In this document: positions 48,824 to 56,692 of the stretch, piece after piece
How positions within the stretch are numbered: the first letter of the stretch is position 1
How the letters are laid out: each line of letters starts with the position of its first letter
Origin: UBA3792 sp045114775
GTDB lineage: Bacteria; Bacillota; Clostridia; Christensenellales; CAG-138
Reading direction: 5' to 3'
Length of the DNA: 64,000 nt
Assembly: GCA_045114775.1 (NCBI GenBank)
Contig: JBGULC010000044.1
Location: forward strand, 133,567 to 197,566
Notes under the pieces: generated by a model
Told to the model about the DNA's origin: nothing
Databases searched by the model: none
Seen by the model: only the letters and a program-made list of their open reading frames with translations
Made by a program: the position numbers and the translations under genes

Positions 48824-49576
48824 ATGTTCGGCAAAAAGAAACGCATCATCGCAGAGCAGGAGGAACGGATCGCCGAGCTTGAAAAGCAGCTCGAAACGCT
48901 TTCCGCCGACAATAAGCGTCTCAAGGAACGCGTGATCGACGTGGAACGCCGCGAACGCGGCATCGGACGCGCGCTGAACGAAGCGACCGCAACGGCGGAC
49001 AACATGATCGCCGACGCGCAGCGCAAATCTTCCGTGATCCTCGATCAGATACAGACTGAATGCGAATCGCAGCGCAAGAAAGCGGAGCGCATCGTGGACG
49101 ACGCGTACCGGAACGCGCGGGAGATCGTACGGGAAGCCGAAAGCGAAGGCGAGAAAAAGCGCGACGAAATGCAGAAGCAGATTGAGCAGTACGCGGCGCT
49201 TCTGAACGGCTACGACGCCATGGTGCAGGAGCAGCTTCAGATGGCGCAGGACAACGCAAAGCGATTTGCCGAGCTGTCGCGCGCGCTGCATGAATCGGTG
49301 CCGAAGCTTCTCGGCGCGGACGGTATGCCGCTTACGGGCCTCGGCGCGTCAAGCGACACGCAGAATGCGGAAGCATCCGATCCGCAGTCCTTTTCGGACG
49401 TCGAAATGCCGGACTATCGCGCCAATCCGCTGCGGTTTCAGCCGAGTCGGGACAGTTCCGGCGACGATCAGCTCTGGACGGTCGACAAGATCGCGACGGG
49501 CGCAAGCGATGGCGCCGGCTCCGACGTGGACGCGATCATCGACGAGATCCTTGCCGCCACTGAGGACGATGCATGA
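48824..49576 (+). CDS. coiled-coil protein, possibly DivIVA-like, of unknown function
   Basis: The 250-residue protein has a basic start (MFGKKKR) and long heptad-rich coiled coils over about residues 8-160, with AEQEERIAELEKQLETLSADN early and SEGEKKRDEMQKQIEQY later. The segment ATADNMIADAQRKSSVILDQ resembles the C-terminal coil of DivIVA/GpsB-type proteins. An acidic, disordered tail follows and ends in DVDAIIDEILAATEDDA. GGAGG lies ahead of ATG 48824. It is cotranscribed with ruvCAB; a link to cell pole, division or DNA repair is only a guess. Confidence 0.75.
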   Translation: MFGKKKRIIAEQEERIAELEKQLETLSADNKRLKERVIDVERRERGIGRALNEATATADNMIADAQRKSSVILDQIQTECESQRKKAERIVDDAYRNAREIVREAESEGEKKRDEMQKQIEQYAALLNGYDAMVQEQLQMAQDNAKRFAELSRALHESVPKLLGADGMPLTGLGASSDTQNAEASDPQSFSDVEMPDYRANPLRFQPSRDSSGDDQLWTVDKIATGASDGAGSDVDAIIDEILAATEDDA

Positions 49577-50277
49577 AGCTGACTCTTTTGGGCGTTTGGG
49601 GACCGTTCCCGATCGGAGGAGGCGGATGCTCCGCTTACCTCGTGGAGGACGGCGATACGAAGATCCTTCTGGACTGCGGCAGCGGTGCAATGAGCCGGTT
49701 CCGTGCGCTCTATCCCGGAAAGCAGTCGGTCGATGCGATCGTGCTTTCGCACATGCACACGGATCACGCAGGCGAGATCCATCTGTTCCGCTACATGCAC
49801 GAAGCCTATCGCGCAGCGGGCGTACCTTTCCCGACGCTTCCCGTGCTTTCGCCGGAAGCCGAAACGCTCATGTATGATGTGTTCGATCCGATCCGTACCT
49901 ATGACGGATTCGAAACGAAGATCGGGTCGCTCACGCTGCGCTTTACGGAGGTACGGCATGCGGTCAGAACGACGGCGGTCCGCGTTACGGACGCAGCCGG
50001 GCACTCCCTGTTCTATACGGCGGATACCGGCTGGTTCGACGGGCTTGTCGAAGCCGCGAAGGACGCCGATCTGCTGCTCGCCGACGCGTGTTTTACGGTC
50101 ACACCGGAGAATCCTGCGGCAAACCACATGAGCGGCATGCAGGTCGGGAAGCTTTGCGAGCTTGCGAACTGCAAAAGAGCCGTTCTGACGCACCGCTTCG
50201 GCGGAGGCCCCGACGCTCTGCCGTTCTGCAGCGGACCGTGCGAATACGCGGTCGAAGGCGCGATCTATGAAATATGA
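49573..50277 (+). CDS. MBL fold metallohydrolase
   Basis: This 234-residue metallo-beta-lactamase-fold enzyme has the metal motif HMHTDHAGE (HxHxDH), a His in NHMSGMQ, an Asp in YTADTGW and a last His in VLTHRFG. It resembles the RNase Z/YhfI-like small hydrolases; actual substrate is unknown. Its ATG overlaps the coiled-coil gene stop (ATGA), so translation is coupled. Confidence 0.9.
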   Translation: MKLTLLGVWGPFPIGGGGCSAYLVEDGDTKILLDCGSGAMSRFRALYPGKQSVDAIVLSHMHTDHAGEIHLFRYMHEAYRAAGVPFPTLPVLSPEAETLMYDVFDPIRTYDGFETKIGSLTLRFTEVRHAVRTTAVRVTDAAGHSLFYTADTGWFDGLVEAAKDADLLLADACFTVTPENPAANHMSGMQVGKLCELANCKRAVLTHRFGGGPDALPFCSGPCEYAVEGAIYEI

Positions 50278-50332
50278 AATGACGCGGGCAACCGCTTCAT
50301 GATACAGTACTTTAAGAAAGGAATATACAACT

Positions 50333-52270
50333 ATGGCAAAAATGACGATCGAAGATGTCAACGTAACAGGCAAGAGAGTTCTCGTGCGTGTGGACTTCAA
50401 CGTGCCGCTCGCGGAGGACGGGACCGTCTCGGACGACAAGCGCATCGTTGCTGCGCTTCCGACGATCAAGTATCTGCTGGATCACAAGGCGAAGGTCATC
50501 CTTTGCTCGCATCTCGGCAGACCCAAAGGTGAAGTCAATCCGAAGTACTCTCTGGAACCCGTCGGTCAGCGCCTTGCAGAGCTGCTGCCCGATACCCGCG
50601 TCTGGTTTGCGACCGATACGATCGGCGAAAGCGCAAAGGCTGCGATCGCAGACATGAAAGACGGCGAAATCGTCCTTCTCGAGAACACGCGCTTCTATAA
50701 GGAAGAGGAAAAGAACGATCCGGAATTCGCGAAGCAGCTTGCAAGCCTTGCGGACCTGTTCGTCTCCGACGCGTTCGGCACCGTGCATCGCGCGCATGCG
50801 TCCACCGCAGGCGTTGCGGACTACATTCCGGCCGTCGCCGGCTACCTCATCGGCAAAGAGCTCGGCGTGATGGGCGAAGCGCTTGAAAACCCGGTCCGCC
50901 CGTTCGTGGCGATCCTCGGCGGCGCAAAGGTCGCGGACAAGATCGGCGTCATCAAGAACCTGCTCGCAAAGTGCGACAGCCTGATCATCGGCGGCGGCAT
51001 GGCCTATACGTTCTTCAAGGCGATGGGCTATGAGATCGGCACCTCCCTGCTCGACGAAAACAGCATCGAGCTCGCGAAGGAGCTCATGGCGGAAGCCAAG
51101 GAGCGCGGCGTGAACCTGCTGCTCCCGGTCGACACCGTGGTCGCGAAGGAATTTGCGGCGGACGCGGAGCACAAGACCGTTCCGTCGAATGAGATCCCCG
51201 AGGGCTGGATGGGCCTCGACATCGGCGAAAAGACCTGCGAGCTCTATCGCAAGACGATTCTCGAAGCAAAGACGGTCATCTGGAACGGCCCGATGGGCGT
51301 GTTCGAGTTCCCGGCGTTCGCAATCGGCACCAAGAAGGTCGCGGAGGCCTGCGCGGACTGCGAAGGCACGACGATCATCGGCGGCGGCGATTCCGCTTCC
51401 GCAGTGAAAAAGCTCGGCTTTGCAAGCAAAATGACGCATATCTCCACCGGCGGCGGCGCGTCGCTTGAGTTCCTTGAGGGCAAGATCCTGCCCGGTGTGG
51501 CGGTGCTGAACGACAAGCCCGAAGGCCGTCGTCCGATCATCGCGGGCAACTGGAAGATGAACAAGACGCCCGACGAAGCGAAGGAGCTCGTTGAGGCGCT
51601 GATCCCGCTCGTGAAAGACGCGAAGTGCGAAGTCGTCGTCTGCCCGCCGTACGTGGACCTCTGCTGCGTCGGCAAGGCGATCAAGGGCACGAACATCAAG
51701 CTCGGCGCACAGAACATCCACTGGGCCGAGAAGGGCGCGTTCACCGGCGAGATCTCCGCAGATATGCTCAAGGCACGCGGCGTCGAATACGCGATCGTCG
51801 GTCACTCCGAGCGCCGTCAGTACTTCGGCGAAACGGACGAGACCGTCAACAAGCGCGCGCTGGCCGCGCTGAACGCGGGCATCACCCCGATCATCTGCGT
51901 CGGCGAATCGCTCGAGCAGCGCGAAGCGGGCGTAACGGACGAGCTCGTCTCCAACCAGACCGTTGCGGCGCTCAAAGATATGACGAACGCGCAGGTCGAA
52001 TCCCTCGTCATCGCGTATGAACCCATCTGGGCGATGGGCACCGGCAAGACCGCAACGAAGGAAGACGCGAACGCGACGATCGGCGTGATCCGCAAGGCGA
52101 TCGCAGGCGTGTTCGGCGAAGCGACGGCGAACAAGGTCCGCATCCAGTACGGCGGCAGCATGAATCCGAAGAACGCATCCGAGCTCATGGCGATGCCGGA
52201 GATCGACGGCGGTCTGATCGGCGGCGCAAGCCTCAAGGCCGAAGATTTCTCGAAGGTGGTCCACTTCTGA
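50333..52270 (+). CDS. pgk-tpiA: fused phosphoglycerate kinase / triosephosphate isomerase
   Basis: One 645-residue frame encodes two glycolytic enzymes. Residues 1-395 are PGK (RVDFNVPL, SHLGRPKG, GGAKVADK, GGGDSASA, STGGGASLE). From about 399 the TIM follows with NWKMNK (Lys408), VGHSERR (catalytic His491), AYEPIWAMGTG (catalytic Glu563) and the phosphate loops YGGS and GGASL. The linker is only a few residues (PEGR) and no internal start with a ribosome site is seen, so the bifunctional protein is probably the sole product. Fused PGK-TIM is known from Thermotoga. GpmI starts on the last base of its stop. Confidence 0.96.
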   Translation: MAKMTIEDVNVTGKRVLVRVDFNVPLAEDGTVSDDKRIVAALPTIKYLLDHKAKVILCSHLGRPKGEVNPKYSLEPVGQRLAELLPDTRVWFATDTIGESAKAAIADMKDGEIVLLENTRFYKEEEKNDPEFAKQLASLADLFVSDAFGTVHRAHASTAGVADYIPAVAGYLIGKELGVMGEALENPVRPFVAILGGAKVADKIGVIKNLLAKCDSLIIGGGMAYTFFKAMGYEIGTSLLDENSIELAKELMAEAKERGVNLLLPVDTVVAKEFAADAEHKTVPSNEIPEGWMGLDIGEKTCELYRKTILEAKTVIWNGPMGVFEFPAFAIGTKKVAEACADCEGTTIIGGGDSASAVKKLGFASKMTHISTGGGASLEFLEGKILPGVAVLNDKPEGRRPIIAGNWKMNKTPDEAKELVEALIPLVKDAKCEVVVCPPYVDLCCVGKAIKGTNIKLGAQNIHWAEKGAFTGEISADMLKARGVEYAIVGHSERRQYFGETDETVNKRALAALNAGITPIICVGESLEQREAGVTDELVSNQTVAALKDMTNAQVESLVIAYEPIWAMGTGKTATKEDANATIGVIRKAIAGVFGEATANKVRIQYGGSMNPKNASELMAMPEIDGGLIGGASLKAEDFSKVVHF

Positions 52271-53811
52271 TGAAGCCGATTACCGCATTGATCATCCTCG
52301 ACGGCTTTGGCTACCGCGAGGAGAAACAGTATAACGCGATCCTGACCGACGGCGCGGTGAACTTCATGCGTCTGTGGAAGAATTATCCGCACACGCTGAT
52401 CGGCGCGAGCGGCATGGACGTCGGGCTTCCCGATGGGCAGATGGGCAATTCCGAGGTCGGGCATACCAACATCGGCGCGGGCCGCATCGTCTATCAGGAG
52501 CTTACCCGCATCACGAAGTCCATTCAGGACGGCGATTTCTTCGAGAATCCGGCGTTTGTCGGCGCGATCGAAAACTGCAAGGCACACGATTCCGCACTGC
52601 ATTTCATGGGGCTCTGCTCCGACGGCGGCGTACACAGCCACCTCGAGCACCTCTATGCGCTCGTGGAGCTTGCGAAGCGGAACGGGCTTAAGAAGGTCTA
52701 CGTCCACTGCTTTATGGACGGACGCGACGTTCCCCCGTCCTCCGGCAAGATGTACCTTGAGCAGCTCGACGCCAAGCTCAAAGAAATCGGCTGCGGAAAG
52801 ATCGCAACGGTCATGGGTCGCTTCTACGCGATGGACCGCGACAACCGCTTCGAGCGCGTCGAACGCGCGTACGCGGCGCTGACGTACGGGGAAGGCTTCA
52901 CCGCCTCCTCCGGTCCCGAGGCGATGCAGCTCAGCTACGATCGCGGCGACACCGACGAATTCGTGCAGCCGACGGTCGTACTGACCGACGGCAAACCGAC
53001 CGCAACGATCGGCGCGAACGACAGTGTGATCTTCTTCAACTTCCGTCCGGACCGCGCAAGAGAGATCAGCCGCGCGTACATCTTCGAGGACTTCAACGGC
53101 TTTGAGCGTAGATTGGGCTTCTTCCCGCTCTACTACGTCTCGATGACGCAGTACGACAAGACGTTCGAGAACGCGCTGCACGTCGCGTTCAAGCCGCAGT
53201 CGCTCGCGAATACCTTCGGCGCGTACGTCGCGGACAAGGGACTTTGCCAGCTCCGTATCGCCGAGACCGAGAAATACGCGCATGTCACGTTCTTCTTCAA
53301 CGGCGGCGTGGAAGCGCCGAACGCGAACGAGGACCGCTGCCTCATCCCCTCGCCAAAGGTCGCGACGTACGATCTGAAGCCCGAGATGAGCGCGTATGAG
53401 GTCGCCGCGGAAGCGAAGGCACGGATCGAAAGCGGCAAGTATGACGTGATGATCCTGAACTTCGCAAACCCCGATATGGTCGGTCATACCGGCGTAATGG
53501 ACGCAGCCGTCAAAGCGGTCCACGCGGTCGACGAATGCCTGAACACGGTCGTGACGGCGATTCTCAAGACCGGCGGGCGCTGCATCGTTACGGCGGACCA
53601 CGGCAACTGCGAGCTGATGTGGGACGAAGCGCAGAACGCGCCGTTTACCGCGCACACAACGCTGCCCGTGCCGTGCGTGCTGGTCGACGATACGCGTAAG
53701 GATGTCACGCTTCGCGAAGGCGGCAGGCTCTGCGATCTTGCGCCCACGCTCCTGGAGCTTCTCGGCCTTCCGATCCCGTCGGAAATGACGGGCAAATCGC
53801 TGCTCGGATAA
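52270..53811 (+). CDS. gpmI: 2,3-bisphosphoglycerate-independent phosphoglycerate mutase
   Basis: The 513-residue metalloenzyme converts 3- to 2-phosphoglycerate. The phospho-serine site is in GQMGNSEVGHTNIGAGR, and metal ligands are in the N-terminal LIILDGFG and the C-terminal NFANPDMVGHTG and TADHGNCE. The ATG overlaps the pgk-tpi stop by one base (TGATG), which tightly couples the three glycolytic activities. Confidence 0.97.
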   Translation: MKPITALIILDGFGYREEKQYNAILTDGAVNFMRLWKNYPHTLIGASGMDVGLPDGQMGNSEVGHTNIGAGRIVYQELTRITKSIQDGDFFENPAFVGAIENCKAHDSALHFMGLCSDGGVHSHLEHLYALVELAKRNGLKKVYVHCFMDGRDVPPSSGKMYLEQLDAKLKEIGCGKIATVMGRFYAMDRDNRFERVERAYAALTYGEGFTASSGPEAMQLSYDRGDTDEFVQPTVVLTDGKPTATIGANDSVIFFNFRPDRAREISRAYIFEDFNGFERRLGFFPLYYVSMTQYDKTFENALHVAFKPQSLANTFGAYVADKGLCQLRIAETEKYAHVTFFFNGGVEAPNANEDRCLIPSPKVATYDLKPEMSAYEVAAEAKARIESGKYDVMILNFANPDMVGHTGVMDAAVKAVHAVDECLNTVVTAILKTGGRCIVTADHGNCELMWDEAQNAPFTAHTTLPVPCVLVDDTRKDVTLREGGRLCDLAPTLLELLGLPIPSEMTGKSLLG

Positions 53812-53829
53812 ACGATATACCTATCATCA

Positions 53830-53872
53830 AGCAGGCACAAAGCAGAAGCGCTTTGTGCCTGCTACTGTTTTT
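53830..53872 (+). terminator. intrinsic terminator after gpmI
   Basis: The stem AGCAGGCACAAAG/CTTTGTGCCTGCT is followed by ACTGTTTTT. Confidence 0.9.
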
Positions 53873-53879
53873 GCATTGT

Positions 53880-53909
53880 TTGACAATGATGATTGTTTAA
53901 TGCTATAAT
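53880..53909 (+). promoter_or_regulatory. near-consensus promoter of the AT-rich lipoprotein gene
   Basis: A perfect TTGACA (53880-53885) and perfect TATAAT (53904-53909) with a TG extension have an 18-bp spacer. Confidence 0.85.
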
Positions 53910-53928
53910 CGATTCGGAGGTGATAATC

Positions 53929-54429
53929 ATGTATCCGAAACAAAAACGGCAAATCAAGATACACAGGTTATTTATCCTCACACTGATTATATTTCTCTTA
54001 ACCGGCTGTCTGATCAGTCATAAAACTAAATACCACGATGATATCAGTACGGAGAATGTCACCAGAATCGAGATATACGATTGTCGAGCGGAAGTTGATT
54101 CGTATGATCCTGCCACAAAGGGATTTCATAAAGACAAAGACCCTGTATGTGCCTTGGTCAATGATGATATCGCTTCTTTTTTAGAGGATTTCGGAAAAGT
54201 TAAGTTTGAAGATAAAGTGTATTTTATTCTGGCTCCTCAAGATCCGAGCTTTCATTTTGGGAAATGGGTCGTTCGGATTCTCTTTACGGACGGAACAAGT
54301 TCATTCTATTCCAGTTATGGGTATAACCTTACGCTGGATTCAGATGATAATTTTGTTACCGGTAACCATTATTGTTGTGACGATGCCGAGTGGGAAGCGT
54401 TGATAGCAAAGTATTATTCGTGGGAATAA
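53929..54429 (+). CDS. small lipoprotein of unknown function in AT-rich DNA
   Basis: The 166-residue protein has a basic start, a hydrophobic segment (about 13-23) and the lipobox LTGC (Cys25). The mature part is polar and aromatic, with RIEIYDCRAEVDSYDP, FHFGKWVVRILFTDGTSSFYSSYG and a CC pair near the C-terminus. I recognise no family. The gene is clearly richer in A/T than all neighbours and uses codons rare around it. With its own promoter between two core gene blocks, it looks acquired. ATG 53929 follows GGAGGTG. Confidence 0.75.
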   Translation: MYPKQKRQIKIHRLFILTLIIFLLTGCLISHKTKYHDDISTENVTRIEIYDCRAEVDSYDPATKGFHKDKDPVCALVNDDIASFLEDFGKVKFEDKVYFILAPQDPSFHFGKWVVRILFTDGTSSFYSSYGYNLTLDSDDNFVTGNHYCCDDAEWEALIAKYYSWE

Positions 54430-54490
54430 TCTGCACAATCAGACTCGCAATTTGAAAGCACCTATTATACAAATCTTTTTCGTTTTATGC

Positions 54491-54519
54491 TTGCATTTTC
54501 GATAGATGCGTGTTATAAT
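54491..54519 (+). promoter_or_regulatory. promoter of secG
   Basis: TTGCAT (54491-54496) and extended TGTTATAAT (TATAAT 54514-54519) have a 17-bp spacer. Confidence 0.8.
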
Positions 54520-54550
54520 CATTCCCGCAGATATTTTTGGAGGAACTTTT

Positions 54551-54811
54551 ATGGATATCGTAATGTGGATTATTACCGGGATTCTGGTGCTTGCGTCGGT
54601 TTTGATGTGCGTAGTCGTGCTGATTCAGCAGACCAAGTCTTCCGGCCTCGGCGCAGCGTACGGCGGCGACACGGTCTCCTTCTCCCAGCGCGGGAAGGCG
54701 GCAAGCCGCGAAGCGAAGCTTCAGAAAATCACCGTTGTCCTCGCGATCGTGATCGCAGTCATGGCAATCGCCCTGCTTGTGATCGCGCGTATTGTGGGTA
54801 AGGGCATCTGA
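54551..54811 (+). CDS. secG: preprotein translocase subunit SecG
   Basis: The 86-residue protein has two membrane segments (about 1-24 and 60-80) around the conserved loop IQQTKSSGLGAAYGGDTVSFSQRGK. It supports SecYE during protein export. ATG 54551 follows TTGGAGG. In many Clostridia rnr follows secG and precedes smpB; here smpB comes directly next. Confidence 0.95.
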   Translation: MDIVMWIITGILVLASVLMCVVVLIQQTKSSGLGAAYGGDTVSFSQRGKAASREAKLQKITVVLAIVIAVMAIALLVIARIVGKGI

Positions 54812-54828
54812 TCGAATCAGAGAGACTT

Positions 54829-54860
54829 GCAACGGTGCATCGAATGATGCACCGTTTCTG
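54829..54860 (+). terminator. weak terminator after secG
   Basis: The stem AACGGTGCAT/ATGCACCGTT with a 6-nt loop is followed by TCTGTT, a weak T-tract. Confidence 0.6.
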
Positions 54861-54985
54861 TTCGGAGAAATCATTCCCTCTTGAAGAATGCCGCATAAGC
54901 ATGCAGCGTGTTTAAAAGGGAATTCGGAATCCTGATCCGATCGTTTCAGTGATTTCGACGATCGAAACAGAAAGGAGGGCGTGCC

Positions 54986-55453
54986 GTGCCGGTACACAAG
55001 GGAATCAAGATCGCCGCGCAGAACCGTAAGGCGCGCCACGATTACTTTATAGAGGACACCTACGAGTGCGGGATCGCGCTGCAGGGTACCGAGGTCAAGT
55101 CGATCCGCAAGGGTTCGCTGAACCTCAAGGACAGCTATGCGCAGGTCAAGAAGGGCGAGCTCTTTTTGATCGGCATGCATGTGAGCCCGTACGAACAGGG
55201 CAATATCTATAATCACGATCCGTTCCGTACGAGAAAGCTTTTGGCCCATGCGCGTGAGATCCGGAAGCTCGGCGAGCTTTCACAGGCGGAGGGATACTCC
55301 CTCGTTCCCCTGTCCGTCTATTTCAAGGACGGCAAGGTGAAAGTCGAGCTGGCGGTCGCGAAGGGCAAAAAGCTCTACGACAAGCGCGCGAGCATTGCGG
55401 AGCGCGATGCCGATCGCGATATGGATCGGAATCTCAAAAAGCAGTATCGCTGA
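54986..55453 (+). CDS. smpB: SsrA-binding protein SmpB
   Basis: The 155-residue tmRNA partner delivers tmRNA to stalled ribosomes. It has the family start AQNRKARHDYFIEDTYECGIALQGTEVKSIR and the C-terminal LYDKRASIAERD. GTG 54986 is the start, 7 nt after AGGAGG. The tmRNA gene lies 43 bp downstream, so protein and RNA of the trans-translation pair are adjacent. Confidence 0.97.
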   Translation: MPVHKGIKIAAQNRKARHDYFIEDTYECGIALQGTEVKSIRKGSLNLKDSYAQVKKGELFLIGMHVSPYEQGNIYNHDPFRTRKLLAHAREIRKLGELSQAEGYSLVPLSVYFKDGKVKVELAVAKGKKLYDKRASIAERDADRDMDRNLKKQYR

Positions 55454-55496
55454 AGAAATCCGGCATACAATACAACTGAACCGCTTTACAGGTCTT

Positions 55497-55852
55497 GGGG
55501 GCGAAATGGTTTCGACGGGGATCGCGGAAGCGGGATAAGCGAGCCGAAGCCCCGTGCTTCGTTAAAAACGGGAACTTGTCTAAAATAACTGACAACAATC
55601 ACACTCAACTCGCAGCTGCATAAAGCAGCTACGCGTCCGCCCGAGGAAACTTACCGCTTCGGAACCGGGCGTCATTAGGGTAGGGAACGAACCTGCGTAA
55701 GCTTTGCCGCAGGCCGGACTTTATGAAGCTACCGCAGCGCGGATCCTGTCACCGGGAGCCGCGTGAGGGGAATCCAAAATCAGTGACTGCGCTCGGAGAA
55801 AATCCTGCCAACGGGTTTTCGGACGGGGGTTCGACTCCCCCCGCCTCCACCA
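55497..55852 (+). ncRNA. ssrA: transfer-messenger RNA (tmRNA)
   Basis: The 5' GGGGGCG (55497-55503) pairs with 3' CGCCTCC (55842-55848), followed by A and encoded CCA (55850-55852). The T-arm GGGGGTTCGACTCCCCC is intact. The tag frame resumes at GAC (55591), five bases after TAACT as in Bacillus, and reads DNNHTQLAAA before TAA (55621-55623), so the added tag would be A-DNNHTQLAAA. Pseudoknot regions flank the tag. Its 3' end is copied three more times downstream. No clear separate promoter is seen, so smpB readthrough may contribute. Confidence 0.96.
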
Positions 55853-55854
55853 GA

Positions 55855-55893
55855 AAGAAAACAAGGCGTCAGCAACGCCTTGTTTTCTTTTTA
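55855..55893 (+). terminator. intrinsic terminator of tmRNA
   Basis: The stem AAGAAAACAAGGCGT/ACGCCTTGTTTTCTT (15 bp) with a 5-nt loop is followed by a T-run. Confidence 0.9.
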
Positions 55894-55900
55894 GAATTGT

Positions 55901-56008
55901 GCGGGGGGAGGAGAACCCGGCGCGGGGGTGAATGACGCCGCAGTGCGGCGTCAGAGCCGCGCCGTGACCGAGCCCGCAGGCGAGAAGCGACTCCCCCCGC
56001 CTCCACCA
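55901..56008 (+). repeat. unit 0 of the tmRNA-linked array, bounded by inverted tmRNA 3' ends
   Basis: It starts with an inverted fragment of the tmRNA 3' end (GCGGGGGGAG at 55901-55910, then GAACCC) and ends with an exact direct copy of the last 21 nt of tmRNA (55988-56008 equals 55832-55852). GCGGGGGGAG and CTCCCCCCGC (55991-56000) are perfect 10-bp inverted repeats. Inside are a perfect 9-bp hairpin (55933-55941 with 55945-55953) and the tail sequence GCCGCGCCGTGACCG, shared with the two full units. Confidence 0.6.
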
Positions 56009-56222
56009 CGTCGCCGCGAACGTCGCATCGTTCGCGGCGACTTTTTTTCGTTTGCACAAAAGTCACCGCTCACCCTCTCCGTTGCGGCTCCTCTCCGCAG
56101 TCGATCGCGCTTCCGTTCGATTGTAAACGTCCTCACAACGCCTTCGTTTCGCTGCCAATCGCCTGCGGTTTATCCGCGCCGTGACCGTGCCGCAGCGAGA
56201 AGCGACTCCCCCGCCTCCACCA
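56009..56222 (+). mobile_element. tRNA-3'-end-associated element, copy C1 (214 bp)
   Basis: It starts right after a CCA copy with a 13-bp perfect hairpin (56010-56022 with 56029-56041) and seven T (56042-56048). The body follows, with conserved AAGTCACCGC, GATTGTAAACG and GCTGCCAATCGCCTGCGG segments, and it ends in a near-exact copy of the tmRNA 3' end (56203-56222, one C shorter). About the first 100 bp match C2 with a single difference. Confidence 0.65.
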
Positions 56223-56441
56223 CGTCGCCGCGAACGTCGCATCGTTCGCGGCGACTTTTTTTCGTTTGCATAAAAGTCACCGCTCACCCTCTCCGTTGCG
56301 GCTCCTCTCCGCAGTCGATCGCGCTTGCTGCGGCTGTTCGGTTGTAAACTCCCTCACAACGCCTTCGCTTCGCTGCCAATCGCCTGCGGTTTATCCGCGC
56401 CGTGACCGAGCCGCAGAGAGAAGCGATTCCCTCCTCCACCA
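56223..56441 (+). mobile_element. tRNA-3'-end-associated element, copy C2 (219 bp)
   Basis: This is a tandem duplicate of C1 with the same hairpin (56224-56236 with 56243-56255), T-run and body. It keeps the GCTTGCTGCGGCTGTTCGG segment seen in copy A and absent from C1. It ends in a decayed copy of the tmRNA 3' end (56424-56441). Confidence 0.65.
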
Positions 56442-56608
56442 TGAAATAACGGCGTGTTTCAACACATCGTATTTTTCAATGAAGTCGCTCCAACGAAGCT
56501 ATTTCTTGTGAGGAGCTTCTTTATTGCATTGGGCAGCGCAGTTCCCGTCCTTTTATCCGCAGTAGAAACAGATTCGTAACAATTATAACGTTATACGTAA
56601 ATTTATAC
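56442..56608. other. intergenic stretch between the array and the DUF2975 promoter
   Basis: No coding frame is convincing. A GAAGCT/AGCTTC stem followed by TTTATT near 56495-56525 may be a weak terminator. The stretch becomes AT-rich toward the promoter. Confidence 0.4.
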
Positions 56609-56667
56609 TTGACAAACATAAATGTATGTGCTATCCTTTGCTCAAGAGTTTACGAGATACGTAAATT
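56593..56667 (+). promoter_or_regulatory. 11-bp direct repeats flanking the DUF2975 promoter
   Basis: ATACGTAAATT occurs at 56593-56603 and again at 56657-56667, 64 bp apart, on either side of the -35 and -10 boxes. It is a possible binding site pair for the small HTH protein of the operon. Confidence 0.45.
56609..56637 (+). promoter_or_regulatory. promoter of the DUF2975-HTH operon
   Basis: TTGACA (56609-56614) and extended TGCTATCCT (TATCCT 56632-56637) have a 17-bp spacer. Confidence 0.75.
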
Positions 56668-56692
56668 AATTAACGAATCGGAGGATAGAACC

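Noticed and set aside
51500..51560. Internal start that would give separate TIM from the pgk-tpi gene.
   Set aside because: No ATG/GTG with a ribosome site lies near the junction; the frame is continuous through the linker.
53893..53928. Earlier start for the AT-rich lipoprotein at 53893.
   Set aside because: It falls inside the promoter region, and the later ATG at 53929 has GGAGGTG directly ahead and begins a proper signal peptide.
55853..56441. The repeated units after tmRNA looked briefly like a CRISPR array.
   Set aside because: Repeat length is over 200 bp, there are only two full units, no unique spacers of uniform size, and no cas genes in the window. The short repeated piece is the tmRNA 3' end itself.
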